Assembly: GCA_025453595.1 (NCBI GenBank)
Contig: JALOQB010000010.1
Span: forward strand, 1-42,249
DNA from: Polyangiaceae bacterium
GTDB taxonomy: Bacteria > Myxococcota_A > Polyangia > Polyangiales > Polyangiaceae
Reading direction: 5' to 3'
DNA length: 42,249 nucleotides
Shown: one piece after another, positions 14,972 to 24,835 of the stretch
Layout of the letters: every line of letters starts with the position of its first letter
How positions within the stretch are numbered: the first letter of the stretch is position 1
Translations under genes and position numbers: made by a program
The notes under the pieces: model-generated
The model's database searches: none
Told to the model about the DNA's origin: nothing
Seen by the model: only the letters and a program-made list of their open reading frames with translations

Positions 14972-16072
14972 ATGGCACGTGTGACCGTCGAAGATTGCCT
15001 GGCCCAGGAGGAGAACCGCTTTGCGCTGGTGGTGCTGGCGGCCCAGCGGACCCGCCAGATCATGCGAGGGTCTCACCCGCTGGTCTCGGGGAAGAACAAG
15101 GCGGCGGTGATGGCGCTGCGCGAGATCGCGGACAGCAAGGTCCACTGGCATCGCAACAGCCAGGAAGTCGTGCAAGAGTGGATCGAGCAGACCGAGACCA
15201 CGAAGTTAGCCTTGGTGTCCCCGAAGGCCCCGCGGGGGGCGATGGATCGAGCGCTGTGGGCGGGTTCCCGGGCGCATTACGACGACCCGGGTTATTACAG
15301 CAAGACCTACGGAGATCGCCACGAAGACGTGGATTTCTACCGTGCCCTTGCGTCGACCGAGCCGGGGCCGGTGCTCGAGTACGGGGTGGGCAACGGGCGC
15401 ATCGCGGTCGAGCTGGCCCGGGCCGGGTGCAGCGTGGTCGGGGTCGACTGGTCGAGGCCCATGCTCGAAGACCTGCGGGGCCGGCAGCGCGAGGCGCAGG
15501 CGCTGGGGGCCGCGGGGCGGTGGGCCGAGCGCATCGAGCTGGTCGAGGGGGACATGCGAGAGGTGGCGCTGGGGCGCCAGTTCCCCCTGGTGCTGTGCAC
15601 GTTCAACACCTTCCTCCACCTGTACACGCGGCAGGACGTGGAGGCCTTCCTGGAGCGCGTGAAAGAGCACCTGGCGCCGGGGGGGCGCTTCGTGTTCGAT
15701 CTCTCGATCCCGCAGGCCGGCGACCTGGCCCGGGACCCGGAGCGAGCGTACAAGGTGCCGAGGTTCCGGCACCCGACGACGAAGCAGGTGGTGCGGTACG
15801 CGGAGCGCTTTGACTACGACCCCATCCGCCAGATCCTGTACGTGACCATGGAATTCCAGCCCCTCGATGGCAGCGAGGGGTGGGTTGTACCGCTGACGCA
15901 TCGGCAGTTCTTCCCCCAGGAAATCGAGGCCTTGCTCCACCACAATGGCCTCGTCATCGAGCGTATCCAGGGTGATTTTGGCGACGAACCCCTCGATCGC
16001 TTCAGCGACGTGGGCATCTGGACGGTCCGGCGCCGCGGGGACGCGAAAAACCAGGGCAACAGGGCGAAATGA
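14972..16072 (+). CDS. rpoZ: RNA polymerase omega subunit fused in frame to a SAM-dependent methyltransferase
   Basis: 366 residues. Residues 1-80 are a complete omega subunit ([40 protein letters not shown]), the small subunit that clamps beta-prime. No stop follows. Residues 91-366 are a class I methyltransferase: [16 protein letters not shown] (motif I, about 134-149), [27 protein letters not shown], and [15 protein letters not shown]; this domain type normally stands alone. ATG 14972 has a good AAGGAAG ribosome-binding site. Residue 79 is encoded by a rare TTA; loss of one T would give TAG and a separate 79-residue omega, with ATG 15242 as the next start. Both domain calls are firm; whether the fusion is natural is open. 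The methyl acceptor is unknown. Confidence 0.85.
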   Translation: MARVTVEDCLAQEENRFALVVLAAQRTRQIMRGSHPLVSGKNKAAVMALREIADSKVHWHRNSQEVVQEWIEQTETTKLALVSPKAPRGAMDRALWAGSRAHYDDPGYYSKTYGDRHEDVDFYRALASTEPGPVLEYGVGNGRIAVELARAGCSVVGVDWSRPMLEDLRGRQREAQALGAAGRWAERIELVEGDMREVALGRQFPLVLCTFNTFLHLYTRQDVEAFLERVKEHLAPGGRFVFDLSIPQAGDLARDPERAYKVPRFRHPTTKQVVRYAERFDYDPIRQILYVTMEFQPLDGSEGWVVPLTHRQFFPQEIEALLHHNGLVIERIQGDFGDEPLDRFSDVGIWTVRRRGDAKNQGNRAK

Positions 16073-16100
16073 GCCAGGGGTGTAGCGCCACCGGGAGAAG

Positions 16101-17657
16101 GTGGCGTACACTTTCAAGGCTTTGCAACCCAAGGTCGTAGCCAGCCGCTATCAGCTCGTCCGTCAACTAGGTCGGGGTGGCATGGGTGTGGTCTACGAGG
16201 CCATCGACCTGCGCACGCAGCGCCGGGTGGCGCTCAAGCTGCTGGCCAGCTCGGTCTCCGAAGATTTGCCCGATGTGGTCGCCCGCTTCGAGCGCGAGGT
16301 GCAGGCCGCCAGCTCGATCCGGAGCGAGAACATCGTCCAGGTGTTTGACGCCGGCACCGACGGCGGCTCGCCCTTCATGATCATGGAGCTGGTGCAGGGC
16401 CGCGACCTGCACCAGTGGAGCAAGCAGCTCAAGCAATTCACGCCCGAGGCGGTGATCCGCATCGCGGGTCAGGTCAGCGAGGGTCTGGCGGCGGCCCACG
16501 CGGTCGGGGTCATCCATCGGGACATCAAGCCGGGCAACATCTTCCTGTCCGAATACGAGGAGATGCTGGTGCCGAAGCTCCTCGACTTCGGCATCGCGAA
16601 GCTGAAGATGGACCAGGTCCAGGGCGACCCCGGTCTGACGAAGACCGGGAACATGCTCGGCTCGCCGCACTACATGTCGCCAGAGCAGGCGCAGGGGTTG
16701 AAGAGCATCGACCACCGGACCGACCTCTGGTCGCTGGGCGTGGTCATGTACAAGCTGCTGACGGGCCGGACGCCGTTCGCCGACCTGGAGTCGATGGGGC
16801 AGGTGATCATCGCGATCTGGTCGATGCCGATCCCGCCGGTGCAAGACCTGGCGCCGTGGGTGTCTCCGGAGCTGGCGGCGGTCGTCCACAAGGCGCTCCA
16901 GAAGAAGGCGAACGAGCGCTACAGCTCCGCGGCCGAGATGGCCGAGGAGCTGAAGAAGCTCTCGCGAGATGGCACCTTCAAGCTGCGGAGCAACCACCTC
17001 GAGCCCCTGTCCGAGCAGGCCCGGTCGGTGATCGCGCCGCGGCTTGCCGAGGCGGGTCCGATGCCGACCGAGCCGCCCCGGTTGATCCCCGAGGATGGCA
17101 CGAGCGGCACGATGAAGGCGGCCATCGAATCGACGCACCCGGGCGAGATGACCATCGCCTCGGCGCGAAAGAAGGCCGGGATCTCCCTCTGGGTCGGGGG
17201 CTCGCTGGCGGCGGTCGCGGCGGTCGCGGTGGTGGCCGGGGCCATCCAGCTGAGCCGGACCAGGCCTGAACCTGCGGCACCGACCGCCGCGGCACCCCCT
17301 GCCGAGCCCTCTGCAGCGCCCCCCCCCGAGCCCCCCAAGCCCGTCGAGCTACGGGGCAAGGTGAGCATCCCGGCGGGGGTCTCGGTCAAGGTCGATGGCG
17401 AGGAGACGCCGGTGGTCGAGGGGCAGATCGAGGTGGCTGGCCCTCCGGGGAGCATCAGGACGATCACCCTGCTCGCCGGCAAGCGAGAGACCAAGCACCA
17501 GGTGATCTTGACCGAGCAAGGGCCCTCGCCCTCGGCCCTCGTGTTGCCAGGCGCCACGGACCGGAAGAAGCCAGCACCGGTCGCCCCTTCCCCTTCGCCG
17601 ACCGCGCCCACCACCAAGCCCACGCCCAAGCCCGGCGTGGATCGCCAATTCGATTGA
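16101..17657 (+). CDS. Membrane-anchored Ser/Thr protein kinase
   Basis: 518 residues from GTG 16101, which has GGGAGAAG just upstream. Kinase motifs are complete: GRGGMG at 24-29, catalytic Lys in VALK (46), HRD at 139-141, DFG at 162-164 and GSPHYMSPEQ in the activation segment. A membrane span lies near 365-388, then an Ala/Pro linker, and an extracytoplasmic region (about 415-490) with a single PEGA-like strand set (SVKVDGEETPVVEG). It follows the omega-methyltransferase frame by 28 bases and precedes the PEGA/beta-barrel gene by 16, so the three may be one operon. A signal from envelope to cytoplasm is the expected role. Confidence 0.9.
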   Translation: MAYTFKALQPKVVASRYQLVRQLGRGGMGVVYEAIDLRTQRRVALKLLASSVSEDLPDVVARFEREVQAASSIRSENIVQVFDAGTDGGSPFMIMELVQGRDLHQWSKQLKQFTPEAVIRIAGQVSEGLAAAHAVGVIHRDIKPGNIFLSEYEEMLVPKLLDFGIAKLKMDQVQGDPGLTKTGNMLGSPHYMSPEQAQGLKSIDHRTDLWSLGVVMYKLLTGRTPFADLESMGQVIIAIWSMPIPPVQDLAPWVSPELAAVVHKALQKKANERYSSAAEMAEELKKLSRDGTFKLRSNHLEPLSEQARSVIAPRLAEAGPMPTEPPRLIPEDGTSGTMKAAIESTHPGEMTIASARKKAGISLWVGGSLAAVAAVAVVAGAIQLSRTRPEPAAPTAAAPPAEPSAAPPPEPPKPVELRGKVSIPAGVSVKVDGEETPVVEGQIEVAGPPGSIRTITLLAGKRETKHQVILTEQGPSPSALVLPGATDRKKPAPVAPSPSPTAPTTKPTPKPGVDRQFD

Positions 17658-17673
17658 ACACCGGAGCCCTCGC

Positions 17674-19527
17674 ATGAGCCGACGTCTCGCCCGGGTCGCC
17701 CTGGCGTCGCTGTTGTTGCCCGCGCTCACGTTGCCCGCGCTGGCCCAGAGCAAGGGGGAGAAGAAGGGGGCCAAGGATGGCAAGAAGCCCCCCGCAGCGG
17801 CCCCGACCGACAGCGCACCGGCGTCGGACCCCCCTGCCCCTGCCCAGGACGAGGCGACCCGCAAGGAGGAGGCGCGCCAGCATTTCGAGCGCGGGATCGC
17901 CCTCTCCGACGAAGAATCCTGGAACGCCGCGCTGGTCGAATTTGCCCGCTCTCGCGAGCTGTTCGCCACCCGCGGCAACACCAAGAACCTGGGGCTCACG
18001 CTGCGCAAGCTGCAGCGCTTCGACGAGGCGCTCGACACCTACGAGACGCTCCTGCGCGAGTTCCCCAACCTGTCGCCGCAGGATCGGGCCTTCGTCGACA
18101 AGGAGGTGGACGAGCTCCGCAAGCGCGTCGGTACCCTCGAGATCAGCACCGAGGCGGGGGCGACGATCCGCGTCAGCAACCGCAACCGGGGCACCGCGCC
18201 CGCCAGCGCGCTCCGTGTCTCCGCCGGGTCCCACGTGGTGCGTATCTTCAAGGAAGGGTTCTCGCCCTACGAGGGCCGCGTCGACGTGCTGGGCGGGCAG
18301 ACAACCAGGCTCGACGCGAAGCTCGAGGCGCTGGTCCAGTCCGGGCGCCTGCGGGTGGTCGAGCGGAGCGGGCTGCAGGTCGACGTCGAGATCGATCACA
18401 ACGTCGTGGGCAAGACCCCCTGGGAAGGGCCTGTCCCGCCCGGGGAACACGCGGTGCTGCTCCGCGGCCAGGGCAACCTGGGGACACCGCCGGCCCTCGT
18501 GCCGGTCAAGCTCAACGAGACCGCCTCCATCACCCTCGCCGTCGAGCCTCTCGAGAGCGAGCTGCGCGTCGAACCGCAGCCCGTGAACGCCACCGTGGCC
18601 ATCGACGGGATCAGCGTCGGGCGAGGCCTCTGGACCGGGCGCCTCAAGGCCGGTGAGCACATCATCGAGGTGGGGGCCGAGGGCTTCTTGCCCGAGCGGC
18701 GCAAGGTGTCTCTGCGCAAGGATGCCAGCGAGAACCTCGCCATCCCCCTCGAACGCGACCCGGACTCGCCCCTGTGGCGGCGCCTCGAGCCCTCCCGGTT
18801 CCTCGTGGGTGCGGGGGCCTTCGGGGCCTTCGGCTCCGCCATCGGCGGCGAGCTCACCGAGAGCTGCAGCGGCGGCTGCAGCGCCTCCCTGCCCATCGGC
18901 TTCGGCGCCTCGCTCCGCGGCGGCTACCAGCTCGGCTCGGGCATCGGCTTCGGCGTCGAGCTCGGGTACCTGCGGGTGCGCCAGAGCGTCAGCGACCGCC
19001 AGGACGCCCTGCGCCCCGTCGGCCTGCCGGAGAACCCGGGCCTCGCCAGCGACACCCTCACGCTCCAGGGCCTCCAGGCCGGCGTCGCGGCCTGGTACCG
19101 CCGGGGCAAGACCTGGGGCTGGGCGGCGCAGCTCGGCGCGGGCGTGCTCCTCGGGACCATGCAGGCAGCCCGCAGCGGAGACTTCACCACCGCCACCAGC
19201 AAGGTCGCTGGCGGCGCGGGCCTCCCCTACTCGGTGGGCCCTGTCCTCGAAGACGCGCCGGCTCGTTACCTCTACGTCGCCCCCGAGGTCCGGCTCACGT
19301 ACCGCTTCGCCTCCCGGGTCGAGCTCGGCTTCGGGGCCCAGGTCCTGGTCCTGTCCGCGCTGCAGCAGCCCCGCTGGAAGGACGAACGCCCCCTGCTCAC
19401 CGGCTCCTGCGGGGCCCAGGCCACCGGCTGCATCACCGACGGCCAGGCGCGCTTCGGCGAGCGCACCACCGCGGGTCAGCTCATGTTCCTCGTCAACCCC
19501 GGGGCCTCGCTCCGCTACGAGTTCTGA
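17674..19527 (+). CDS. Exported TPR-PEGA protein with C-terminal outer-membrane beta-barrel
   Basis: 617 residues. It has a signal peptide (ending LTLPALAQS) and a Pro/Ala linker. A TPR-like helical region (about 62-150) follows: [21 protein letters not shown], then [12 protein letters not shown]. Several PEGA-type beta modules follow ([55 protein letters not shown]). The last 240 residues alternate like a barrel and end in Phe, as outer-membrane proteins do. It is encoded 16 bp after the kinase and probably with it, so it may be a surface partner of that kinase. Its final bases overlap the converging adenylate cyclase gene by 13. Confidence 0.82.
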   Translation: MSRRLARVALASLLLPALTLPALAQSKGEKKGAKDGKKPPAAAPTDSAPASDPPAPAQDEATRKEEARQHFERGIALSDEESWNAALVEFARSRELFATRGNTKNLGLTLRKLQRFDEALDTYETLLREFPNLSPQDRAFVDKEVDELRKRVGTLEISTEAGATIRVSNRNRGTAPASALRVSAGSHVVRIFKEGFSPYEGRVDVLGGQTTRLDAKLEALVQSGRLRVVERSGLQVDVEIDHNVVGKTPWEGPVPPGEHAVLLRGQGNLGTPPALVPVKLNETASITLAVEPLESELRVEPQPVNATVAIDGISVGRGLWTGRLKAGEHIIEVGAEGFLPERRKVSLRKDASENLAIPLERDPDSPLWRRLEPSRFLVGAGAFGAFGSAIGGELTESCSGGCSASLPIGFGASLRGGYQLGSGIGFGVELGYLRVRQSVSDRQDALRPVGLPENPGLASDTLTLQGLQAGVAAWYRRGKTWGWAAQLGAGVLLGTMQAARSGDFTTATSKVAGGAGLPYSVGPVLEDAPARYLYVAPEVRLTYRFASRVELGFGAQVLVLSALQQPRWKDERPLLTGSCGAQATGCITDGQARFGERTTAGQLMFLVNPGASLRYEF

Positions 19528-20771
19528 GCCAGCGCCCCCACCCCGGGGGCCACCGGGCGGAAGGTCGCGATCGGCTCCCGCTTGCCCTTCACCGAGGCCG
19601 GCGGCGCGTTCTCGAACTGCAACCGATCCCCTACCTGCCCTCGCGTGCTCTCCGAGAGCAGGATCACCGCGTCGTGCTGCTTGGTCAGCCCCTCGATCCG
19701 GGACGCCAGGTTGACCGCATCCCCGATCGCCGTGAACTCCAGCCGGTGCTCCGGGGAGCCGATGTCCCCCAGCACCACCGGCCCGGTGTTGATCCCGATC
19801 CCGATCCGCAGCGCCAGCTCCCCGCGGGACGCCCTCGCCTCGTTCAGCCGCTCCAGCGCTCGCTCCATCCCCAGCGCGCACTGCACCGCATGCAGCGCAT
19901 GCTCCTCGTCCGCCAGCGGCGCGCCGAAATACGCCATCAACCCGTCGCCGATGAACTTGTCCAGCGTCCCCCCGTGGCGAAACACCTCCTCCACCATCAC
20001 CCCGTGGTACTCGTTCAGCAGCGCGATCACCTGCGCCGGGCTCAGCTGCTCGCTCATCGACGTGAAATCACGGATGTCCGAGAACAGCACCGTCACCTCC
20101 CGCAGATCGGCCCCCCCCTGCCCCTCTCGCGCGAGAAGCTGCGCGGCAACCTGGGGTGAAAAGTACCTCCCCAGCCTCGCTCGCTTCCGCTCCTCGGTGA
20201 GGGCCTGGGCCACCAGAGCGCGGATGCGGCCGATGAGGAAGACGCTCACGGCGAGCAAGACGCCCAGGCACACCAGGGAGATGATCCGGGTGCCGGGCTG
20301 GATCTGCGCATCGGTCTGGAGCAACCAGAGAAACACGGCGCAGGCCGAGGCGACGACGGCGACCTGGACCCGGCTGATGGTCATGCCCGCCAGGACAACG
20401 ATCAGGGAGAAGAAGCCGAGGGAGAAGCCGCCGACGCCGCCCAGCCCGGAGGGGGCCGAGCCGAGCTGGTCACGCTGGAGCAGGAAGAGCACAGGGGCAT
20501 CGACGAGGCCCAGGGCCAGGCCCGACCAGCGGGCCAGCGTGGGGGAGCGCGAGGAGGCCAGCAGCAGGGCCAGGGAGGCCAGAAAGTAAGGGACAAGAAA
20601 GCGCAGCGTGGGCACCCACTCGCGCTGGTCCATCGCGACCCCGAGCACCAGGTGCACCCCCAGGATCACCCCCACCGCGGTGACCCGGATCCAGGCCAGC
20701 GGCATCGCGTTGCGCGCTCGCTCCGCCGCCAGGGCGTCGTCCAGGCTGGGAGCCATCGGTTGCTGCGACAC
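19515..20771 (-). CDS. Membrane-bound class III adenylate cyclase
   Basis: 418 residues. About six membrane segments (25-180) lead through a short coiled linker into a class III cyclase domain. The metal aspartates are D232 ([12 protein letters not shown]) and D276 ([13 protein letters not shown]). K272 and D351 sit at the adenine-selecting positions, and N354 and R358 ([12 protein letters not shown]) are the transition-state residues, so it should make cAMP from ATP. The set is complete and the enzyme is predicted active. The membrane part has no recognised sensor domain. It converges on the PEGA-barrel gene. Confidence 0.92.
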   Translation of the reverse strand: MSQQPMAPSLDDALAAERARNAMPLAWIRVTAVGVILGVHLVLGVAMDQREWVPTLRFLVPYFLASLALLLASSRSPTLARWSGLALGLVDAPVLFLLQRDQLGSAPSGLGGVGGFSLGFFSLIVVLAGMTISRVQVAVVASACAVFLWLLQTDAQIQPGTRIISLVCLGVLLAVSVFLIGRIRALVAQALTEERKRARLGRYFSPQVAAQLLAREGQGGADLREVTVLFSDIRDFTSMSEQLSPAQVIALLNEYHGVMVEEVFRHGGTLDKFIGDGLMAYFGAPLADEEHALHAVQCALGMERALERLNEARASRGELALRIGIGINTGPVVLGDIGSPEHRLEFTAIGDAVNLASRIEGLTKQHDAVILLSESTRGQVGDRLQFENAPPASVKGKREPIATFRPVAPGVGALAQNS

Positions 20772-20796
20772 GCGTCGGACCTTACCACACCCGGGC

Positions 20797-22776
20797 TCAC
20801 CCCCCTGCCCTCGACGCCCCCGCGGGGCCGCGCAGCAGGTCGCTCGCGGCCTTCCAGCGCCGCCGGTCGTCGCCGTGCAGCGCCTCGCGCCGGCCCCCCC
20901 CGTGGTGGCCGAAGCGCAGCGCCCCCTCGGGCGTCAGGTACGAGACACAGCTCGAGGAGCGGTTGCCCTGAAGCATCACCAGCGCACGGCGCAGCACCGG
21001 GGCGCAGCCGGCTTCCGCGACCGTGTCGGTCGTATGGAAAATATCTACATTCTCCACCCTGGCGGCGTCGGAGATGAGGCCCGGGGCGAGGGCCGCCGCC
21101 CTGCCCACGGCGTCCGCGGCGCCGGCGAGGGAGCCCAGGTCGAGGCGAAGGAGGCCGAGGTTGATCCAGGCGCCGACCCGGGCCGGGTGCATGGCGACGG
21201 AGCGCTCGAGGTCGACGCGGGCTTCCTCGGTGCGCCCGAGCCTGCGGAGGGCCTCGCCGCGGTGCACGTACACCGCAGGCCCTTCCGTGTTGTTCATGAT
21301 GCGGACGCCGCGGGCCGAGGTCTCCAGGGCGCGGTCCGGGGCGCCTTCGAGGAGGTCGCACATGGAGAGGCCAATGTGGGCCCAGCGGGTCCCGATCACG
21401 ATGGAGAGGGCGCGCTCCAGCGCCTGGCGGGCCTCGGGGACGCGGCCCAGCCAGAGGAGCAATTCGCCCCGGTGCGCGTCCGGCAGGCCAGATCTGGGGA
21501 ACCGCTCCGCCAGGGTCTCCAGGTCGGCCAGCAGCGCCGGTGCCGGGGCGACGCGGAAGCGCTCCAGGGAGCGCCGCGCCTCGGCCCGGGGCTCGGGGCC
21601 CACGGGCAGCAGGGTGAGCTCGGCGCCCCGGAGCCAGGTGGGGGTGGTCGAGCGGTTGCCGTGGAGCGCCGCGAGGGCGATCTCCACGGCCTCTCCCCAG
21701 GGGACAAGCTCGCCGCGGCGCAGCGCCGGGAGGAGCGCGGGGCAGAGCGCCTCGAAGGTCGGCAGCAGGTGATCGGTGTGCGCCGGGTTGATGGGAGCTT
21801 CAGAGGTCCGGGCCAGCAGGTTGGTGCGAAGGCGCAGCAGGTGGGCCACAAAGAGCTGACCCCGGGCGGTCATCGTGGCCCGGGTCGTGTGCTCATGGGC
21901 CTCCTCGAAGCGCCCATCGTCGGCCCGGAGCTGGGCCAGCCAGGCATGGGCTTCCGAGTCCGACGGGTCGCCCTGGAGGACCTGCTCAAGACAGGAACAT
22001 GCGTCGCGCGGGCGCCCTTGCAGCACCGCGATGGCCCCCAGGATACGGAGCCCGGGGGCCTGGGGTGCCAGCGAGCGCGCCAGCTCCCCGGCCTCCTCGA
22101 GGTGCCCCGACCAGAGCGCCAGCTCGGCCAGCAGGACCCGCGCTTCTGCCCCCCGTTCCCCTTGCGTCATCGAGGCAAGAAGCCGCCGCGCCTCCGGGAA
22201 GGCGCCGACGGCCCGGAGCAGGCGAGCGATCTCCAGGCGCTCCTCCTCCCGCGGCGTCGTCGTCAGCACGGCCTCCAGCTCCGAGCGAGCGCCAGGCAGG
22301 TCCCCGCAGGCCGCCCGCAGCGACGCGATCTCGATGAGCGCGCGGCTGGCGTGAGGGACGAGGCCACGCAACACCTCCCCGTGCGCGAGCGCCGCGCCGT
22401 GGTCCCGTCGCCTCGCGTGGAGCGTCAGCAACGCCGCGGGCCAGCGAGGCTCGCCGGGCTCCTCCGCGGCGCCACGCTCCAGGGCGGCCCGGGCCTCTTG
22501 CTCCCACCCAAGACGCACCGCTTCCTGGTGCTTGCTCCACAGCACAGCGACCCCTGCGCCGAGCCGGTGGGCCTCGTCGAAGGCCTCCATGCTCTCGTGG
22601 TAGCCGCGCGCCGAGAACCAGAGGTGGGCCGCCGCGAGCGCGTGGGCAGGGGCCCGGAACCCCTCCTCGCGGGCCAGCTTGAGCATCCGTCGCCCCTGGG
22701 CGATCTCGCCCCTGGAGAGCAAGGCGAGGGCGCGCTGCAGGCAGGTCGCGGCAGAAGAAACCATGGCGTCGAGCAT
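20797..22776 (-). CDS. Large TPR-repeat protein
   Basis: 659 residues of tetratricopeptide-type helical pairs from start to end, for example [40 protein letters not shown] and [20 protein letters not shown]. There is no signal peptide or membrane span, so it is probably a cytoplasmic scaffold. ATG 22776 (or 22764) fits the repeat boundary; the open frame continues upstream but would run through the TPP riboswitch and the divergent gene, so I reject it. An AT-rich word at 21032-21049, unusual for this gene, is described in the findings. The binding partner is unknown. Confidence 0.85.
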   Translation of the reverse strand: MLDAMVSSAATCLQRALALLSRGEIAQGRRMLKLAREEGFRAPAHALAAAHLWFSARGYHESMEAFDEAHRLGAGVAVLWSKHQEAVRLGWEQEARAALERGAAEEPGEPRWPAALLTLHARRRDHGAALAHGEVLRGLVPHASRALIEIASLRAACGDLPGARSELEAVLTTTPREEERLEIARLLRAVGAFPEARRLLASMTQGERGAEARVLLAELALWSGHLEEAGELARSLAPQAPGLRILGAIAVLQGRPRDACSCLEQVLQGDPSDSEAHAWLAQLRADDGRFEEAHEHTTRATMTARGQLFVAHLLRLRTNLLARTSEAPINPAHTDHLLPTFEALCPALLPALRRGELVPWGEAVEIALAALHGNRSTTPTWLRGAELTLLPVGPEPRAEARRSLERFRVAPAPALLADLETLAERFPRSGLPDAHRGELLLWLGRVPEARQALERALSIVIGTRWAHIGLSMCDLLEGAPDRALETSARGVRIMNNTEGPAVYVHRGEALRRLGRTEEARVDLERSVAMHPARVGAWINLGLLRLDLGSLAGAADAVGRAAALAPGLISDAARVENVDIFHTTDTVAEAGCAPVLRRALVMLQGNRSSSCVSYLTPEGALRFGHHGGGRREALHGDDRRRWKAASDLLRGPAGASRAGG

Positions 22777-22850
22777 ACGCCGGGCGCCACGCCACCGGCA
22801 GCGCCCCGGAGAGGTTTGACGCGCGTGGGTCACCATGAAAGAGATGGCTG

Positions 22851-22926
22851 CGACAGGGGCGCTCGGGCGACCGGGCTGAGAAGTACCCTTGGAACCTGAA
22901 CCGGATAATGCCGGCGGAGGGAGTCG
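22851..22926 (+). promoter_or_regulatory. TPP (THI-box) riboswitch
   Basis: The conserved core is present in order: GGGCTGAGAAGTACCC, then TTGGAACCTGAACCGGATAA and TGCCGGCGGAGGGAG. CGAC (22851-22854) pairs with GTCG (22923-22926) as P1. Downstream, GGGAG and CTCCC can form a competing hairpin, and a second hairpin GCAC...GTGC lies before the ribosome-binding site, so translational or attenuation control is likely. It ends 63 bases before the SDR start codon on the same strand, so the SDR should fall when thiamine pyrophosphate is plentiful. Confidence 0.93.
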
Positions 22927-22989
22927 CGGGCGGCTCCCTGTCGATGCACCGGGCCCTCCGTGCCTCTCCCCTGGAGAACGAGAGCACCG

Positions 22990-23754
22990 ATGAGCCAACC
23001 CATCCACGAACAGACCGTCCTCATCACCGGCGCGGGCCGCGGCCTCGGCGCCGCCATCGCCGCCGCCTTTGCCCGCGAAGGCGCGCGGGTGGCGATCAAC
23101 TACCGACGCAGCCAGGCCGCCGCCGAGGCCCTCGCCGCTCGCCTCGGCCCCCGCGCCGTCGCCGTCGCCGCGGACGTGACCGATCCGGCCGCCGCCGAGG
23201 CCCTCGTCCAGGAGGTGACCCGGCGCCTTGGCCCTCCCACCACGCTGGTCCACAACGCCATCGCCGACTACAGCTTCAACGGCGACGCCCGCGCCCGCAT
23301 CGAGACCCTGCGCTGGAGCGAGATCCTGGCCCAGATGCAGGTCGCCCTCGGTGGCGCCCTCCACCTGCTCCAGGCGATGCGCCCCCACCTCGCCGCGGCG
23401 CGCTTCGGTCGCGTCATCACCATCGGCTCCAACCTCGTCCAGAACCCCGTCGTCCCTTACCACGACTACACCGCCGCCAAGGCCGCGCTCCAGGCCTTCA
23501 CCCGCACCGCCTCCCGCGAGCTGGGCCCTCTGGGCGTCACCGTCAACATGGTGGCCGGGGGCCTCCTCCGGGTGACCGACGCCAGCGCCGCCACCCCCGA
23601 CGCGGTCTTCGAGATGATCGCTGGCCTGACCCCCCTCGGCCACGTCACCACCCCCGAAGAGCTTGCCGACGCCGTCCTCTTCTTCGCCAGCCCCTGGGCT
23701 CGCGCCGTCACCGGCCAGACCCTCGTCGTCGACGGCGGCCTCGTCTGCGATTGA
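22990..23754 (+). CDS. TPP-riboswitch-controlled short-chain dehydrogenase/reductase
   Basis: 254 residues. TGAGRGLG gives the cofactor site, NYRRSQ after strand 2 suggests NADPH preference, and YTAAK is the catalytic Tyr-Lys pair with Ser in TIGSN. The usual NNAG is replaced by HNAIA, as in some FabG-like reductases of unusual function. The C-terminus QTLVVDGGLVCD is standard. ATG 22990 follows GGAGAACGAGAG. Control by a TPP riboswitch implies a link to thiamine synthesis, salvage or demand. I recall that a THI-box-linked SDR (oarX) was reported in comparative work on thiamine genes, but I could not check that here. Confidence 0.88.
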   Translation: MSQPIHEQTVLITGAGRGLGAAIAAAFAREGARVAINYRRSQAAAEALAARLGPRAVAVAADVTDPAAAEALVQEVTRRLGPPTTLVHNAIADYSFNGDARARIETLRWSEILAQMQVALGGALHLLQAMRPHLAAARFGRVITIGSNLVQNPVVPYHDYTAAKAALQAFTRTASRELGPLGVTVNMVAGGLLRVTDASAATPDAVFEMIAGLTPLGHVTTPEELADAVLFFASPWARAVTGQTLVVDGGLVCD

Positions 23755-24074
23755 CCGGAGGCTGCGGGCGGGAGACCGCAAGCCGTCCTGCCCTCCCGTC
23801 ACCGGCCCCCCTGGACCCGGGGTCAACAAAGCACCGTCGTCGGGTAAAAAAGACAAGTTGCATTTATTTCGAGGTCAAACGAATCGAGCCGCGCGCCGGT
23901 GGGGGAGGGGCCTGGACCCCTTCGAGATGAAGAAATTTTCAGGTACACCTCGACGCGATGCGACAGAGGGGGGTCCAGAGCCAATCTGGGTCATTTTTGA
24001 AGGTTTGGCCCTTGCTGGAGAGCGTGGGGAGCGCCTGTCTGTTTGTGTTTCTGGACAGGTCGCATTGACCCCCC
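23755..24074. other. 320-bp intergenic region with AT-rich leader
   Basis: No gene is supported. A GGACCC/GGGTC hairpin near 23812-23824 may end the SDR transcript. The stretch 23840-23950 is unusually AT-rich, including TTGCATTTATTTCGAGG and AAGAAATTTTCAGG, and probably carries the promoter of the following outer-membrane gene; I cannot place -35 and -10 boxes with confidence. Confidence 0.4.
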
Positions 24075-24788
24075 ATGCCTACCCCCTCCCTCTCGTTGTT
24101 CCGAGCTCTCATCCTGACCCTCGCGCTGGTGTTGTTTGGCTCCTCCCGCGCCGAGGCCCAATCCCTCATCGTCAGCGTACCGAACACCGACGTCACCCCC
24201 GCTGGCAAGACCATGCTGGCCCACGAATCCCAGGTCAATACCTGGTCCCAGTCCCAGACTTACTGGAACTCCTTCACCTTCGCGACCCGGGGGATCGGGA
24301 GCAACATCGAGCTGGCCGCGACCCTGTTTGGTGTGAGCCGCCCCGGCTCCGGCAACGTGGCCCTGGCGGTGGGGTACAAGCACCGGATCCCGCTGTCGAA
24401 GAACTCCCCCTGGGAGCCGGTGGTGGCGGTGGGCCAGATGCTCCCGGTGTCCATCTCGGATGGCAGCATTGGCACCTGGACCTACGGCGTCGCCAGCATC
24501 CGCCTCCCCGGGCTCAAGACCCGGTTCACCTTCGGCCCCAGCTACGGGACGCGGCAGATCTTCGGCTCGGTCACCACCAGCGTCATCGCCGGCGTCGAGC
24601 AGCCCCTGAACCGCAGGGTATCGCTCATCGCCGACTGGTTCTCCGGCAAGCACGATCTCGGGGCGCTGGTCCCGGGCGTGCAGTTCAACATCACCCACGC
24701 GTTCATCGTCATCGCGGGGGTCAAGATTCCCAATTCACCGCGGGCGGGTGTCACCTCCGCGCTGGCCGAGGTGACCTACGAGTTCTGA
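24075..24788 (+). CDS. Putative outer-membrane beta-barrel protein
   Basis: 237 residues with a signal peptide (ALILTLALVLFGSSRAEAQ) followed by alternating polar and hydrophobic strands, many Gly and aromatic residues, and a final Phe (LAEVTYEF) expected by the BAM complex. There are no cysteines in the mature part. It resembles small porin-like proteins of myxobacteria. It is isolated: a 320-bp AT-rich leader lies upstream and the zinc-ribbon gene begins 48 bp downstream. The transported substrate is unknown. Confidence 0.75.
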   Translation: MPTPSLSLFRALILTLALVLFGSSRAEAQSLIVSVPNTDVTPAGKTMLAHESQVNTWSQSQTYWNSFTFATRGIGSNIELAATLFGVSRPGSGNVALAVGYKHRIPLSKNSPWEPVVAVGQMLPVSISDGSIGTWTYGVASIRLPGLKTRFTFGPSYGTRQIFGSVTTSVIAGVEQPLNRRVSLIADWFSGKHDLGALVPGVQFNITHAFIVIAGVKIPNSPRAGVTSALAEVTYEF

Positions 24789-24835
24789 GGGGACGCGAGG
24801 CCCCGCGGTCGGGGCCTGGCAGGTGACCCGAGGGC

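Noticed and set aside
1467..15208. TTA codons as a bldA-like developmental switch
   Set aside because: That mechanism belongs to Streptomyces, and two codons at fusion junctions give no support for it here.
22777..23856. Upstream extension of the TPR gene to about 1,019 residues
   Set aside because: The extension would read antisense through the TPP riboswitch and the clear SDR gene and has no TPR character.
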